This document shows, piece after piece, positions 20,634 through 28,033 of a DNA stretch of 30,603 nucleotides. A model generated the notes under the pieces. It ran no database searches. It saw only the letters and a program-made list of their open reading frames with translations, and was not told the origin of the DNA. Every line of letters begins with the position of its first letter. Position 1 is the stretch's first letter. The stretch lies in the IMG/VR virus record IMGVR_UViG_3300044961_001104, positions 1 to 30,603 of that record. One strand, written 5' to 3'. The translations under genes and the position numbers were made by a program. The stretch is from a virus.

Positions 20634-22229
20634 TTATTGGTCATTCTGCCGGCGCCCAAATCGATTGGTCTGCGGCGGAAGCCGGCTTCCCTCCATGGCT
20701 GATTCCAATGCCGCCATGTGTGCTTGATACTCGGGAGAGTTTTTCACCTTGGCGATTTGATCTTCGGTCCATCCCTGCTGTTCCAAATAAACCAGCATAG
20801 GAATGCCGAACGATTTGGCTGCCTTTGCCACCGTCCAGAATTCCTTATCGCGTTCCAGGTCATCCATCGGGTCTTTGCTGAAGACCGGCCGGTCTCCAAT
20901 GGTGTGATCCAGCGCGCCCGCGTAATAACTTTCCAGTGTGATTCCATCGAAACCGTCGTACCCGCGCCAGCCGCCGATGGACATTGCCATTTGTTGCGCG
21001 CGGACAAGGGCATCGTCATAGTTCGGGCGGCGCTGCAAGACCTTGTCCTCTGCGGGTCCGCGGTTGATACGCAGCGCCCTCCCGCTGATCTCGCCTTTCA
21101 CATTGTGCATGTCCGCATTGAGTTCGGGATAATCCCGCTCGATGTCGGAAAGGATGTCCTTGATATAACTTGCGGCATCTGCAATGGAAATATCGGCTAC
21201 CAGGGCTTTTGCATCTGAGCCAGCCGGACCATACAAGGCAGGTACTTCCTCCCGGCTTGGTTGGGGATTACCACTGGTGCTTTCCTCTCCTTGCACCTTG
21301 GGCTGTCTGGTCGGCTTGTTGACGCCCGAGAACAGGAAGGGCGGATCGACATACTTGCGTACCTGGTCTGATAGTTTGCTTGCCAAGTCATCCACCTCGC
21401 GGAACTTTGGCAGACCGGACAACAACTCCGAGAAGCCCCAATCAAGTCCAACATCATTGTGCTGCAGCACGACCATCGGAACAAAGCCGTAAGGCACTCT
21501 CCATTCTGCGCTGTCGTCATCCCAGGCATACAGCTTGTCGTTGAGATAGGTTTGATAATAGACGTTATCGTCACCCTTTTCACGGAACGCGATCTCGCGA
21601 TACAAGACCTTTCCGTCGCCGCGTCCGGGACGTGGGTCTTGGCGCATTTCCTCGATCACATACCCCTTTACGTTCCCACGTGAATCGAGCGTCAATTCCG
21701 CCAGCACGGACGGTTGGATGGGTTTCAAATAAACCCGCCCTTCATCCGGCTTGTCCATGATCTTGATCACACCATCCCCCATGATTGGTGTCCAAAGTGA
21801 CAGAACATCCTTTTTGATCTGCCAATTCGACCATCTCCATATCTGCGAAATGGCTCGGCGCAGCATGTCATTCTCCGTGATGATCGGAAGCGCCGACCGC
21901 GTCTCCGATCCATCTCCTGCATCCTTGTCGAGCTTGCCGCCGAGCAGGTGTCCCTTCCAGAATTCGCCCAAACGATAGGCGGGATTGTAGACGCCGCGCG
22001 TATGACGATACATCCCATAATCAGATTTATATTTTTGAGAGAACAGGTGTATCTTGGAGTAGGCATTATTTTCATACATTGCCCACATGATCGCATAGCG
22101 GAGTTTGCGCGCCTCGAAATCCGTAAAGTTGCTGTCATCCAGCAAATTCACGCCCATCATGCGCTCTTGAAAAGCCTTGTATCCTGCCATCGTAGCACTC
22201 CATAGTCGTGTAAAGAAATTATCGTTCAT
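20634..22229 (-). CDS. Portal protein
   Basis: The 531-residue protein lies directly after the large terminase gene and before the head morphogenesis gene. Portal-like features are the N-terminal region (FEARKLRYAIMWAMYENNAYSK), WRWSNWQIKKDVLSLWTPIMGDG, a WRVPYGFVPMVVLQHND strand, and a long helix (FREVDDLASKLSDQVRKYV) like the portal stem region. It forms the dodecameric vertex ring through which DNA is pumped. Confidence 0.8.
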   Translation of the reverse strand: MNDNFFTRLWSATMAGYKAFQERMMGVNLLDDSNFTDFEARKLRYAIMWAMYENNAYSKIHLFSQKYKSDYGMYRHTRGVYNPAYRLGEFWKGHLLGGKLDKDAGDGSETRSALPIITENDMLRRAISQIWRWSNWQIKKDVLSLWTPIMGDGVIKIMDKPDEGRVYLKPIQPSVLAELTLDSRGNVKGYVIEEMRQDPRPGRGDGKVLYREIAFREKGDDNVYYQTYLNDKLYAWDDDSAEWRVPYGFVPMVVLQHNDVGLDWGFSELLSGLPKFREVDDLASKLSDQVRKYVDPPFLFSGVNKPTRQPKVQGEESTSGNPQPSREEVPALYGPAGSDAKALVADISIADAASYIKDILSDIERDYPELNADMHNVKGEISGRALRINRGPAEDKVLQRRPNYDDALVRAQQMAMSIGGWRGYDGFDGITLESYYAGALDHTIGDRPVFSKDPMDDLERDKEFWTVAKAAKSFGIPMLVYLEQQGWTEDQIAKVKNSPEYQAHMAALESAMEGSRLPPQTNRFGRRQNDQ

Positions 22230-22236
22230 GTTTCCT

Positions 22237-23697
22237 CTACGTTGTTCCGCGATACCCTGAAAGCGGGTTATCGCTCAATACCGTTGTGGTCATGCCATCA
22301 TCCTTGCCAGCCCAGATCGCCAGAGCCCACGCCCAGAACATGTCGGCATGATGCTTCTCGTTTTCAGCCGTGTCATACACCGAGTTCTTCGCCGCCGTGA
22401 CCTTTCGCCTTATCGAGTGGATCTGATAAGAGAGATCGCGATCGAGCGGGATCGGAACTTCGCCCCGCTGCGCCCGCAGTTTTGCCTCCACAGCCCAGAG
22501 TTCCTTTGTCTCGTTCGTAAACGTCACGCCTTCGGCGTTCGGGTGCTCGGCGGATAGTTTCTCCGCCATCTGCATTCCGATCCCGTTGCGGTCGATCAGG
22601 AAGCGTATGATTGGGAGTGTGTTCAACATGCGGGACGCAACGGCTTTTTGCTCCTCGAACTCCACGCGTTCCAATGTGACGTGGAAACGATAAGGCAATT
22701 GGTTCACGTATGAGTCTTTTCCGAGCAGTATGATCTCGGTCGTATCACGTGTTCGTCCGATGTCCATTCCGCCGACAAATGCCTGCTCGATCTTCGAATC
22801 CACCACCGCGCGGGCAACGTTGTTTATGGTCTGCAATGCCTGGTCAACGCCTTTGGCACGGAAGTACAGGAGTTTCTCCTGCTGTGCCAGCAATTGATTG
22901 CGCTTGATCAGTTCCCAGTCGATCCACGAAACCGCCTCATCCAGCCAGGCGCATTCATATTCTTGCTGGAAATCCTCCAACGGCATATTCTCGTAAATCT
23001 GCCGAAGACGCTCTGTTCCAAATCCCCTCACCCGTTCATCCGTTGTCATGGCGGATGCCAACTGATTTGCTGTCTTTACGTCCCGGCTCATTGCGCCAAC
23101 GCTCCACCAGGGGATCGAAGCCCTGGCATAGCCTGGATACTTGCGCAGCGCCTCCGTGTAGATCTCCCAAAAGGTCCCGCGCGCGCCAAGGGGCGATGAA
23201 CCAATGCGGACGAATCCGCCCTTGGTGATGGCGGGCAGCGCCGACTGGTAGATTTCCTTGTCGCTGGGATAATGTGCAAACTCATCCAGATAGATGTGAG
23301 CCTTTGCCTTCCCGCGAACTGGTCGGCAGGGATGAGAGAGCAGGCGGCTACCGTTCTGAAATTCCAGTTCGTAGGCATTGTCCTTGATCAACTTCGGTCT
23401 CGCCTCCGTATCGAGCGCCTCGATCACCTGTTTGGCATACCGGATCTTTTCCGCAGCCTCCTCCTGGTTGATCGAGACAAAGATATGCGGCGTGCGCGGA
23501 TTCATACTGGCGGACGCAACCGCTTCCGCCGATGCCAGCCATGACCAGCCGACCTGGCGCGCCTTCAGTTCGATCGCAAGCAAGGATGTATTATTAAGGT
23601 GCTTTAACTGAAACGTCTCCCAGCTGGCATCGGGATCGCCGACCGCCTCCGGGAGATTCAGATACTCGATAAGAAAAGCAAGGGTGGGAGAGAGCAC
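22237..23697 (-). CDS. terL: Terminase large subunit
   Basis: The 486-residue protein has an ATPase domain with Walker A-like KARQVGWS (residues 46-52), Walker B IYLDEF (135-140) and coupling motif GSS (166-168). The RNase H-like nuclease domain has acidic residues in GGMDIGR (D312), LIDRNG (D369) and HHADMFW (D452). All essential residues of the DNA packaging motor are present. The overall form is closer to the Mu gp28-type terminases than to lambda gpA. It ends eight bases before the portal gene. Confidence 0.9.
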   Translation of the reverse strand: MLSPTLAFLIEYLNLPEAVGDPDASWETFQLKHLNNTSLLAIELKARQVGWSWLASAEAVASASMNPRTPHIFVSINQEEAAEKIRYAKQVIEALDTEARPKLIKDNAYELEFQNGSRLLSHPCRPVRGKAKAHIYLDEFAHYPSDKEIYQSALPAITKGGFVRIGSSPLGARGTFWEIYTEALRKYPGYARASIPWWSVGAMSRDVKTANQLASAMTTDERVRGFGTERLRQIYENMPLEDFQQEYECAWLDEAVSWIDWELIKRNQLLAQQEKLLYFRAKGVDQALQTINNVARAVVDSKIEQAFVGGMDIGRTRDTTEIILLGKDSYVNQLPYRFHVTLERVEFEEQKAVASRMLNTLPIIRFLIDRNGIGMQMAEKLSAEHPNAEGVTFTNETKELWAVEAKLRAQRGEVPIPLDRDLSYQIHSIRRKVTAAKNSVYDTAENEKHHADMFWAWALAIWAGKDDGMTTTVLSDNPLSGYRGTT

Positions 23698-23698
23698 A

Positions 23699-24085
23699 TT
23701 ATTTCATATTTCGGTTTATTCGCAGGGAATGCAGTTCGCTTTCCAGTTCGATGATCTTGAGCGCCTGGGTATCCGCCTGCACTGATAACTCCGCCACCTT
23801 TCGTTTTAGGGTAGCGTTCTCCTGGTTCTTTTCTTCCACCGAAATGATCAGCTTCTCCATCTCTCTCTCGAGCGCATACAACTTGTCGTACAACTTCTTC
23901 TCGCGCTCGGCGGCTTCATCCAGCATCTTGCGATAGATGTTGATCGCCTCCGCCTTCGCCTTTTCTGTGTTCGCCCGGTTGAGCTTAGAGACGACAAACC
24001 AACCGCCAATGGTCAAAAGGCTGGTTGCAAAAAAACCAAGAATATATTCAGTAAGCTGTAGGATCTGCTCGGGTGACCATTGCAT
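23699..24085 (-). CDS. Membrane protein with coiled coil, spanin-like topology (128 aa)
   Basis: One N-terminal membrane segment (about residues 11-34, TEYILGFFATSLLTIGGWFVVSKL) is followed by a long charged coiled coil (NTEKAKAEAINIYRKMLDEAAEREKKLYDK...LESELHSLRIN). This topology is that of an inner-membrane spanin or a LydA/holin-partner protein. It sits between the holin-like gene and the terminase and ends one base before the terminase start. No endolysin is adjacent. Function is inferred only from topology. Confidence 0.6.
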   Translation of the reverse strand: MQWSPEQILQLTEYILGFFATSLLTIGGWFVVSKLNRANTEKAKAEAINIYRKMLDEAAEREKKLYDKLYALEREMEKLIISVEEKNQENATLKRKVAELSVQADTQALKIIELESELHSLRINRNMK

Positions 24086-24108
24086 GATTCGGGTCCGCGG
24101 GGTGCGCA

Positions 24109-24135
24109 GGGTGCGCGGATTTTAACCGCGCACCC
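24109..24135. other. Hairpin between the holin-like and spanin-like genes
   Basis: GGGTGCGCGG (24109-24118) pairs with CCGCGCACCC (24126-24135) around ATTTTAA. No T-run follows on either strand, so it is not a standard terminator. It lies in the short gap between two minus-strand genes and may affect RNA stability or the next gene's translation, whose ribosome binding site is weak. Confidence 0.5.
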
Positions 24136-24159
24136 CGATATATCCAATCAAATTCTCTA

Positions 24160-24699
24160 CTAGCCGCTCTCGGTGAAACCGCTGAAATCCGGCTTGATAT
24201 CCGAGACTTCCACCATGACGCCCTCACCGGCTTTGCGTCCGGAGTTCGAGAATCCGATACCGGGCAATCCAGCCAGAACGCTTTCATGCCACTTGCGCGC
24301 CACGAGCAGATTGTAGGCAAGCGCAATGAAACTTGTGAGAATGGTGGCGGCAAGACCGGCATTTTCATCAATAACCGGGATCAGGTCGGCGCGGTTGGTA
24401 AGCTGCAAACCGACCAGAAGAACAGTTGTGATGGTCTGGGTGACGAGGGTCCAGGCGCTGGCGGAGCCGTCCGGGAACCAATCAGGCTTTACCTGCTTGC
24501 CGACGTTGATCAGCGCGGCGAACAGGAACGCGATGCCGGCGAGGTTCTTTCCGGTCTCGAACAGATCGGGAAGTGACGGGAGATCAGCCTCCTGCGTGGC
24601 AGGAACGACTTCCTGAGCCGCATAGGTTGCGGTCATGGGCGTGAATGCCAGTACGGCAAGCAGGAGAAAAACGAACAGAAACTTGGTCGAGCGATGCAT
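24160..24699 (-). CDS. Holin-like membrane protein with signal peptide (179 aa)
   Basis: The N-terminus is a signal peptide-like segment (KFLFVFLLLAVLAFTP) with an AxA-type cleavage site (ATYA-AQE). Three further membrane segments follow at about 53-68, 85-101 and 115-134. The AGGAG ribosome site precedes the ATG at 24699. It is the first gene after the promoter and leader element at 24726-24827 and stands before the spanin-like gene. A holin or pinholin role is possible but unproven. Confidence 0.55.
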   Translation of the reverse strand: MHRSTKFLFVFLLLAVLAFTPMTATYAAQEVVPATQEADLPSLPDLFETGKNLAGIAFLFAALINVGKQVKPDWFPDGSASAWTLVTQTITTVLLVGLQLTNRADLIPVIDENAGLAATILTSFIALAYNLLVARKWHESVLAGLPGIGFSNSGRKAGEGVMVEVSDIKPDFSGFTESG

Positions 24700-24725
24700 G
24701 GGTTACTCCTTTTGGGTTTAAATAG

Positions 24726-24786
24726 AACCGGGGCAGCAAACCCTGAAAAGGGTTCACTGCCCCGGAAGTCTGTGTCTCGGTCGGGC
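24726..24786 (-). ncRNA. Repeated 61-nt leader RNA element, copy B
   Basis: The element is 59/61 identical to 19647-19707. On the minus strand CCGGGGCAGUGAACCC pairs with GGGUUUGCUGCCCCGG (16 bp, with GU wobble pairs). It begins about 26 nt after the predicted transcription start and precedes the holin-like gene. The 3' flank differs from copy A (GGUUCUAUUUAAA), so only the element itself is conserved. Confidence 0.7.
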
Positions 24787-24818
24787 TGTGTTATTTCGCG
24801 AAGCTATTCGTCGGAAAA

Positions 24819-24827
24819 ATTATATCA
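24819..24827 (-). promoter_or_regulatory. Extended -10 promoter for the lysis-like/packaging genes
   Basis: On the minus strand TGATATAAT, a perfect extended -10 (TGnTATAAT), lies immediately after the stop codon of the 72-residue protein gene. No clear -35 box is seen upstream, which extended -10 promoters do not need. Confidence 0.65.
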
Positions 24828-25046
24828 CTACGTCTTTTTCTTTTCTACTTTCGGGCGGATTTTTACATGGAGATCGATCTCATGCACGTCGCCATCCCGC
24901 ATGGTAACTGTTACAGTGCCCCATCCTGTCCTGTTCCGGATCTCCATCAGGTAGCCCGCGATCTCAAGGATTTCCTGCCGGATGCACTCATCGACAAAGA
25001 TCGGTTTCTTGTCTTGGCTTAATTCATCTGTATTGTTCATGGTCAT
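24828..25046 (-). CDS. Small hypothetical protein (72 aa)
   Basis: The ATGA overlap with the stop of the upstream gene sets the start at 25046. The product has an acidic N-terminus, a helix (DECIRQEILEIAGYLMEIRN), two strands (WGTVTVTMRDGDVHEIDLHVKI) and a basic tail (RPKVEKKKT). It resembles small nucleic-acid binding or regulatory phage proteins but has no clear family. The stop codon touches the promoter that follows. Confidence 0.6.
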   Translation of the reverse strand: MTMNNTDELSQDKKPIFVDECIRQEILEIAGYLMEIRNRTGWGTVTVTMRDGDVHEIDLHVKIRPKVEKKKT

Positions 25047-25576
25047 GGTTTCAATGCTTCCACGATCATATCCTTGACCTGCTCCCATCGCTCATTTCTG
25101 ATCTGCTCGATGTCCTTCTTTACTTCCACTTCACCGCTCAAATTCACGTTCAGCGTTTCCGGCTTTCCGATCCCAGCCATTTTGTCCACGCGTTCCTGCG
25201 CTTGCAGGATGACCTTCAAATACTGGTCTGCTTTGTCGGGGTTCTCGATGGTCTTTTTCCAGGCGGCAGCCTGAACCCGCGTGTATGTTGCCAGGCTGTC
25301 TCCCATGAGACTTTCCAACTTTTCCAGAGCTGCGGCTTTCCAAAGATCGCGAACCCTGCGGATGTCGCGCTTTGCCGTCGCCAGTGAGACCTTGCGATCC
25401 TTGGCGATCTCCCATGCAGGTTTTCCGTCCAGCATGAGCTCCGCCACCAGCGCCAGACGTTTCAGGATCTCCGGATCATCCTGCCACGCAACGGACTTTT
25501 TGCCCTTGCGGGTACTCTTGGCGCCGCGCTTGGCGGGGTCGGGTAGTTCAACATTCGAAAATCCTGATCCTGTCAT
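25043..25576 (-). CDS. Small terminase-like HTH protein 2 (177 aa)
   Basis: A basic N-terminus (KRGAKSTRKGKKS) is followed by a helix-turn-helix (LMLDGKPAWEIAKDRKVSLATAKRDIRRVRDLW), a coiled region, and a C-terminal part ending KDIEQIRNERWEQVKDMIVEAL. The C-terminal segment resembles that of the upstream neighbour (IR-x-x-RWE-x-VK). HTH plus oligomerising helix upstream of terL is the plan of small terminase subunits. Which of the two neighbours acts as TerS is unknown. Confidence 0.65.
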   Translation of the reverse strand: MTGSGFSNVELPDPAKRGAKSTRKGKKSVAWQDDPEILKRLALVAELMLDGKPAWEIAKDRKVSLATAKRDIRRVRDLWKAAALEKLESLMGDSLATYTRVQAAAWKKTIENPDKADQYLKVILQAQERVDKMAGIGKPETLNVNLSGEVEVKKDIEQIRNERWEQVKDMIVEALKP

Positions 25577-25584
25577 GGACTCAT

Positions 25585-25626
25585 CCTATAGGCTCGTCTG
25601 TTAGTTTATCAGAAAAAGACTATAGG
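25585..25626. repeat. Paired CTATAGG boxes between the two small-terminase-like genes
   Basis: CTATAGG occurs at 25586-25592 (inside palindromic CCTATAGG) and again at 25620-25626, 34 bases apart, in a 53-base gap between the two HTH genes. The spacing could suit protein binding on one face of DNA. It may be chance. Confidence 0.35.
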
Positions 25627-25629
25627 ACT

Positions 25630-26058
25630 TTATTCATCAAGGATCCCTGCCAGCTGCTCCTTTACAGACTCCCAGCGTTTATCCCGGATCACGTTGATGT
25701 TGCCAGCCATGATCTCGCCTTGCAGGCTGATCTCCGTCTTGGCATCCAGCCCCAGCAGCCTTGAACGCCGCTCGCTGATCTTCAAGAAGCGGTCTATCGC
25801 GAACAGACTGCCTTTTTTCACATCCGGCCAGATCGCTTTCAATGCCTCGTCCAGCCGGTTCAATTCAAGGATGCGCAAGTCGCCGGCTGGCTCTTGCAGT
25901 GTCTTCTTCAAAGCCGATTTGATCGCATTGTATGCCCCGGAAGCCGACTTGTATCCAAGCACCCTGGCAATATCGTCGTACGATGTCCCTGCCTGGCGGA
26001 GTTTCAAAGCCTGGGTATGCTTGTCCAAGGCTTTTATCTGTTGTGAAGTAGAGCTCAT
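25630..26058 (-). CDS. Small terminase-like HTH protein 1 (142 aa)
   Basis: An HTH near the N-terminus (ALKLRQAGTSYDDIARVLGYKSASGAYNAIKSALK) is followed by an amphipathic helical part (LRILELNRLDEALKAIWPDVKKGSLFAIDRFLKISERRSRLLGL). The C-terminal segment NINVIRDKRWESVKEQLAGI parallels that of the next gene. This is the common design of small terminase subunits. Its start lies 11 bases after the methyltransferase stop. Confidence 0.65.
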   Translation of the reverse strand: MSSTSQQIKALDKHTQALKLRQAGTSYDDIARVLGYKSASGAYNAIKSALKKTLQEPAGDLRILELNRLDEALKAIWPDVKKGSLFAIDRFLKISERRSRLLGLDAKTEISLQGEIMAGNINVIRDKRWESVKEQLAGILDE

Positions 26059-26069
26059 TTTTCACGACC

Positions 26070-27134
26070 TTAATTCACAACCTTGCCAAGGATTTCGCTG
26101 CGGATATGCAGCGCCAGTGCGCGCATCATCAACGGCGGCACGGAGTTCCCGATGCGTGCCCACTGGTCCTTGAACTCCCCGATGAACTGAAAATCAGCAG
26201 GGAATGAACCTGCCCGTTTCAACATCGGGATGCTTAGCAGACCAGGCTTTTCCCAGTGGCAGATACCCGATCCTGATTTGCCCAGCGTTGTCTTTGTGAT
26301 TGTTGGGAAAACCCGATAGGGAGAAGCCTTCTGCGTATTGAAATAATTGCCTTTGGGGTGCACGGTCGAAAACGACTTCCCAGGCTGGCATCGGTTCCAG
26401 AGTTCGATCAACTCAGGCTTTTCCAAAATGAGCAGATCGTCGGTCGGCAGATCTCCGATTGCCTCGATCGCAATCGTCGGCAGCGTCTCAGCCTTAGGGT
26501 GTGATGGTGGGATCTTCAAATCCTTGCGTACTCCGATGAAGATCATGCGCTGGCGTCCCTGTGGCACGCCGAAGTACCTGGCGTCCAGAAGACGCGCGCT
26601 GACCTGGTATCCGCATGCCCGAAGTTCACGAATGATCTCGGCAAAGATCAACTTCATCTTGCCTTTCACCATGCCGCTTACGTTCTCCATCACGAAGACC
26701 CTCGGTTTCAGACCTTTCAGCAGCCGCGTGAATTCCCGGAACAACTGGTTGCGCGGATCATCCAGCATGCGCTTGCCGGCAGTTGAAAATCCCTGGCATG
26801 GAGGCGACCCGTCGAACACATCCAACTCCCCAGGTTTCAGGTTCGTAAGGCGCAGCACTTCCTTCACCGTCAATTTGGAAATGTCGCCCTGATACACCGG
26901 CACATTAGGAAAATTCAAGCGGAACGTTTCCGACGCATTCTTATCCCACTCCACTGCCAGCAGCTCATGAAAACCAGCCATCGAATAACCGAGGGATGAC
27001 CCGCCGCATCCCGCGAACGTCGAGATCACGGTCGGCGCGTCCTTTTTCTTCCTTCGAAGATGGTCCTGCCAGCAGGCTTCCAGCCATTGCGGATAGTCGG
27101 CTACTTTGGAAAGGCGTGACCGCACTTGGGGCAT
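26070..27134 (-). CDS. C5 cytosine-specific DNA methyltransferase
   Basis: The 354-residue protein has all key motifs in order: I TFAGCGGSSLG (residues 39-49), IV SPPCQGFS with catalytic Cys113, VI MENV (149-152), VIII QGRQR (192-196), and X RIGNSVPP (327-334). The target-recognition region lies between VIII and X. It would methylate cytosine at C5 in the phage or host DNA. No cognate restriction enzyme is seen, so it is probably a solitary enzyme for protection or regulation. It overlaps the ParB-like gene by 34 bases. Confidence 0.9.
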   Translation of the reverse strand: MPQVRSRLSKVADYPQWLEACWQDHLRRKKKDAPTVISTFAGCGGSSLGYSMAGFHELLAVEWDKNASETFRLNFPNVPVYQGDISKLTVKEVLRLTNLKPGELDVFDGSPPCQGFSTAGKRMLDDPRNQLFREFTRLLKGLKPRVFVMENVSGMVKGKMKLIFAEIIRELRACGYQVSARLLDARYFGVPQGRQRMIFIGVRKDLKIPPSHPKAETLPTIAIEAIGDLPTDDLLILEKPELIELWNRCQPGKSFSTVHPKGNYFNTQKASPYRVFPTITKTTLGKSGSGICHWEKPGLLSIPMLKRAGSFPADFQFIGEFKDQWARIGNSVPPLMMRALALHIRSEILGKVVN

Positions 27135-27622
27135 GAAATCATCTCCACTTCGCTTGCAACCCCTTCGTCGTACTCCCTGAATTCAGGCGGGATGACATTG
27201 TTCTTTTGTGCGAGACCGGCGAGGAACTCCATCACATTCTGGTCGTCCGTGTTCGTCAAAGCGAGCAGTTCTTCCAGCCTCTCGTTATCCGTCTGAGCCA
27301 TCGCCGCGATCGGGTCCAGCATGAGCAGCGCCTGGTATTCCTCCTCGGGATTCAGGTCCACCTGCTTATACGGGACCTGCGTGTCCTCGCCCTTTCTCAT
27401 GGCAAGAATGATGCGGTCATGACCGTCGATGAGGTGACCGGTACGCACGTTCTCGATCACCTCATCGATCCATCCAAGCGTGTCAAGAGACCCTTGCAAG
27501 GCGCGTTCCTGCATGGCGGTATGAATGCGGAAATTGTATGGATTTGCAAGAAAGTCTTTCGCCGGCTTCTCCCCATGTGAAACAATACGATTCAACCAAA
27601 TAATCTTTTTGGCTTTTGGCAT
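27101..27622 (-). CDS. ParB/Srx-like nuclease-domain protein with C-terminal zinc motif
   Basis: ATG at 27622 is preceded by AAAGGG. The 173-residue protein carries a ParB N-terminal-like fold: NPYNFRIH, LQGSLDTLGWIDEVIEN, then GHLIDGHDRIILAMRKG (DGHDR at 66-70), followed by helices. The C-terminus ends in CPKCGHAFPK, a zinc-ribbon half. In phages such proteins are often encoded next to DNA methyltransferases, as here. Their role is DNA binding, nicking or NTP-linked control; not plasmid partitioning by necessity. Confidence 0.75.
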   Translation of the reverse strand: MPKAKKIIWLNRIVSHGEKPAKDFLANPYNFRIHTAMQERALQGSLDTLGWIDEVIENVRTGHLIDGHDRIILAMRKGEDTQVPYKQVDLNPEEEYQALLMLDPIAAMAQTDNERLEELLALTNTDDQNVMEFLAGLAQKNNVIPPEFREYDEGVASEVEMISCPKCGHAFPK

Positions 27623-27691
27623 AAGTATCCCTTTCTGTGATGTGGGCTGCGATGATAAAGAGTCATCAGGATGGCTCTTTCGGGATGCGGC

Positions 27692-27721
27692 ATTGTAGCA
27701 CAGAAATTCTATTATCCACAA
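27692..27721 (-). promoter_or_regulatory. Probable promoter for the ParB-methyltransferase genes
   Basis: On the minus strand TTGTGG (plus 27716-27721), 18 bases, TACAAT (plus 27692-27697). The bases around the -10 (TGTGCTACAATGCC) resemble those of the scaffold promoter (TGTGCTATCATAGCC). It is about 70 bases before the ATG at 27622. Confidence 0.55.
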
Positions 27722-27754
27722 GCCTTACTTTTTCGAGCGCGAACAGTTATATGG

Positions 27755-27945
27755 ATGAGCTCATAAAGACGGAGAAACTTATCCACCTTGCGCGCGAACC
27801 GTCTCAAAACAAACCGGGGAAGGTGAAAAGCCGAAGGTCACGGCGTCATAAAAACCCGCTGCCGGAGCGTAGAAGGCAAAGACCCCTTGCAAGCCGTGAC
27901 CATGTGCGCACACGGTCTGAAAGCCGAGAAGGGGTCTTTTTTTTT
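27755..27945 (+). ncRNA. Possible plus-strand structured RNA with terminator
   Basis: The gap 27623-28033 has no gene I can support. Its plus strand holds several complementary pairs: AGACGG (27767-27772) with CCGTCT (27799-27804), CACCTT (27784-27789) with AAGGTG (27820-27825), GGTCACGGC (27836-27844) with GCCGTGACC (27893-27901), and a final terminator. Several of these pairings exclude one another. The 5' end is a guess; a weak TATATG box is near 27750. This may be a small RNA or only the tail of a longer transcript. Confidence 0.35.
27878..27945 (+). terminator. Intrinsic terminator, plus strand
   Basis: AAAGACCCCTT (27878-27888) pairs with AAGGGGTCTTT (27929-27939), with inner complementary bases (GACC/GGTC), and nine T residues end at 27945. 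It acts on plus-strand transcripts although no plus-strand gene precedes it closely. Confidence 0.7.
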
Positions 27946-27956
27946 GAAAATTAAAT

Positions 27957-27995
27957 AGAGAAACCCAGGGTGAGGGGGGCACCCTGGGTTTCTCT
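27957..27995 (-). terminator. Strong 16-bp hairpin, likely terminator for minus-strand transcripts
   Basis: AGAGAAACCCAGGGTG (27957-27972) pairs perfectly with CACCCTGGGTTTCTCT (27980-27995) around AGGGGGG. On the minus strand it is followed by ATTTAATTTT, a fair but imperfect U-run. It lies 39 bases downstream of the 57-residue membrane protein gene and would end the first minus-strand gene group. Confidence 0.6.
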
Positions 27996-28033
27996 GGCGG
28001 CTATTATATTCAAATCAAATGGTTTGTCAATAT

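Noticed and set aside
24109-24135. Hairpin as terminator after the holin-like gene
   Set aside because: No T-run follows on the minus strand, and the next gene has no separate promoter, so termination there is unlikely.
27637-27954. 105-codon open frame on the plus strand in the gene-free gap
   Set aside because: Its codons run through the terminator and its T-run, the product is Arg/Ser-rich nonsense-like sequence, and no ribosome site precedes it.
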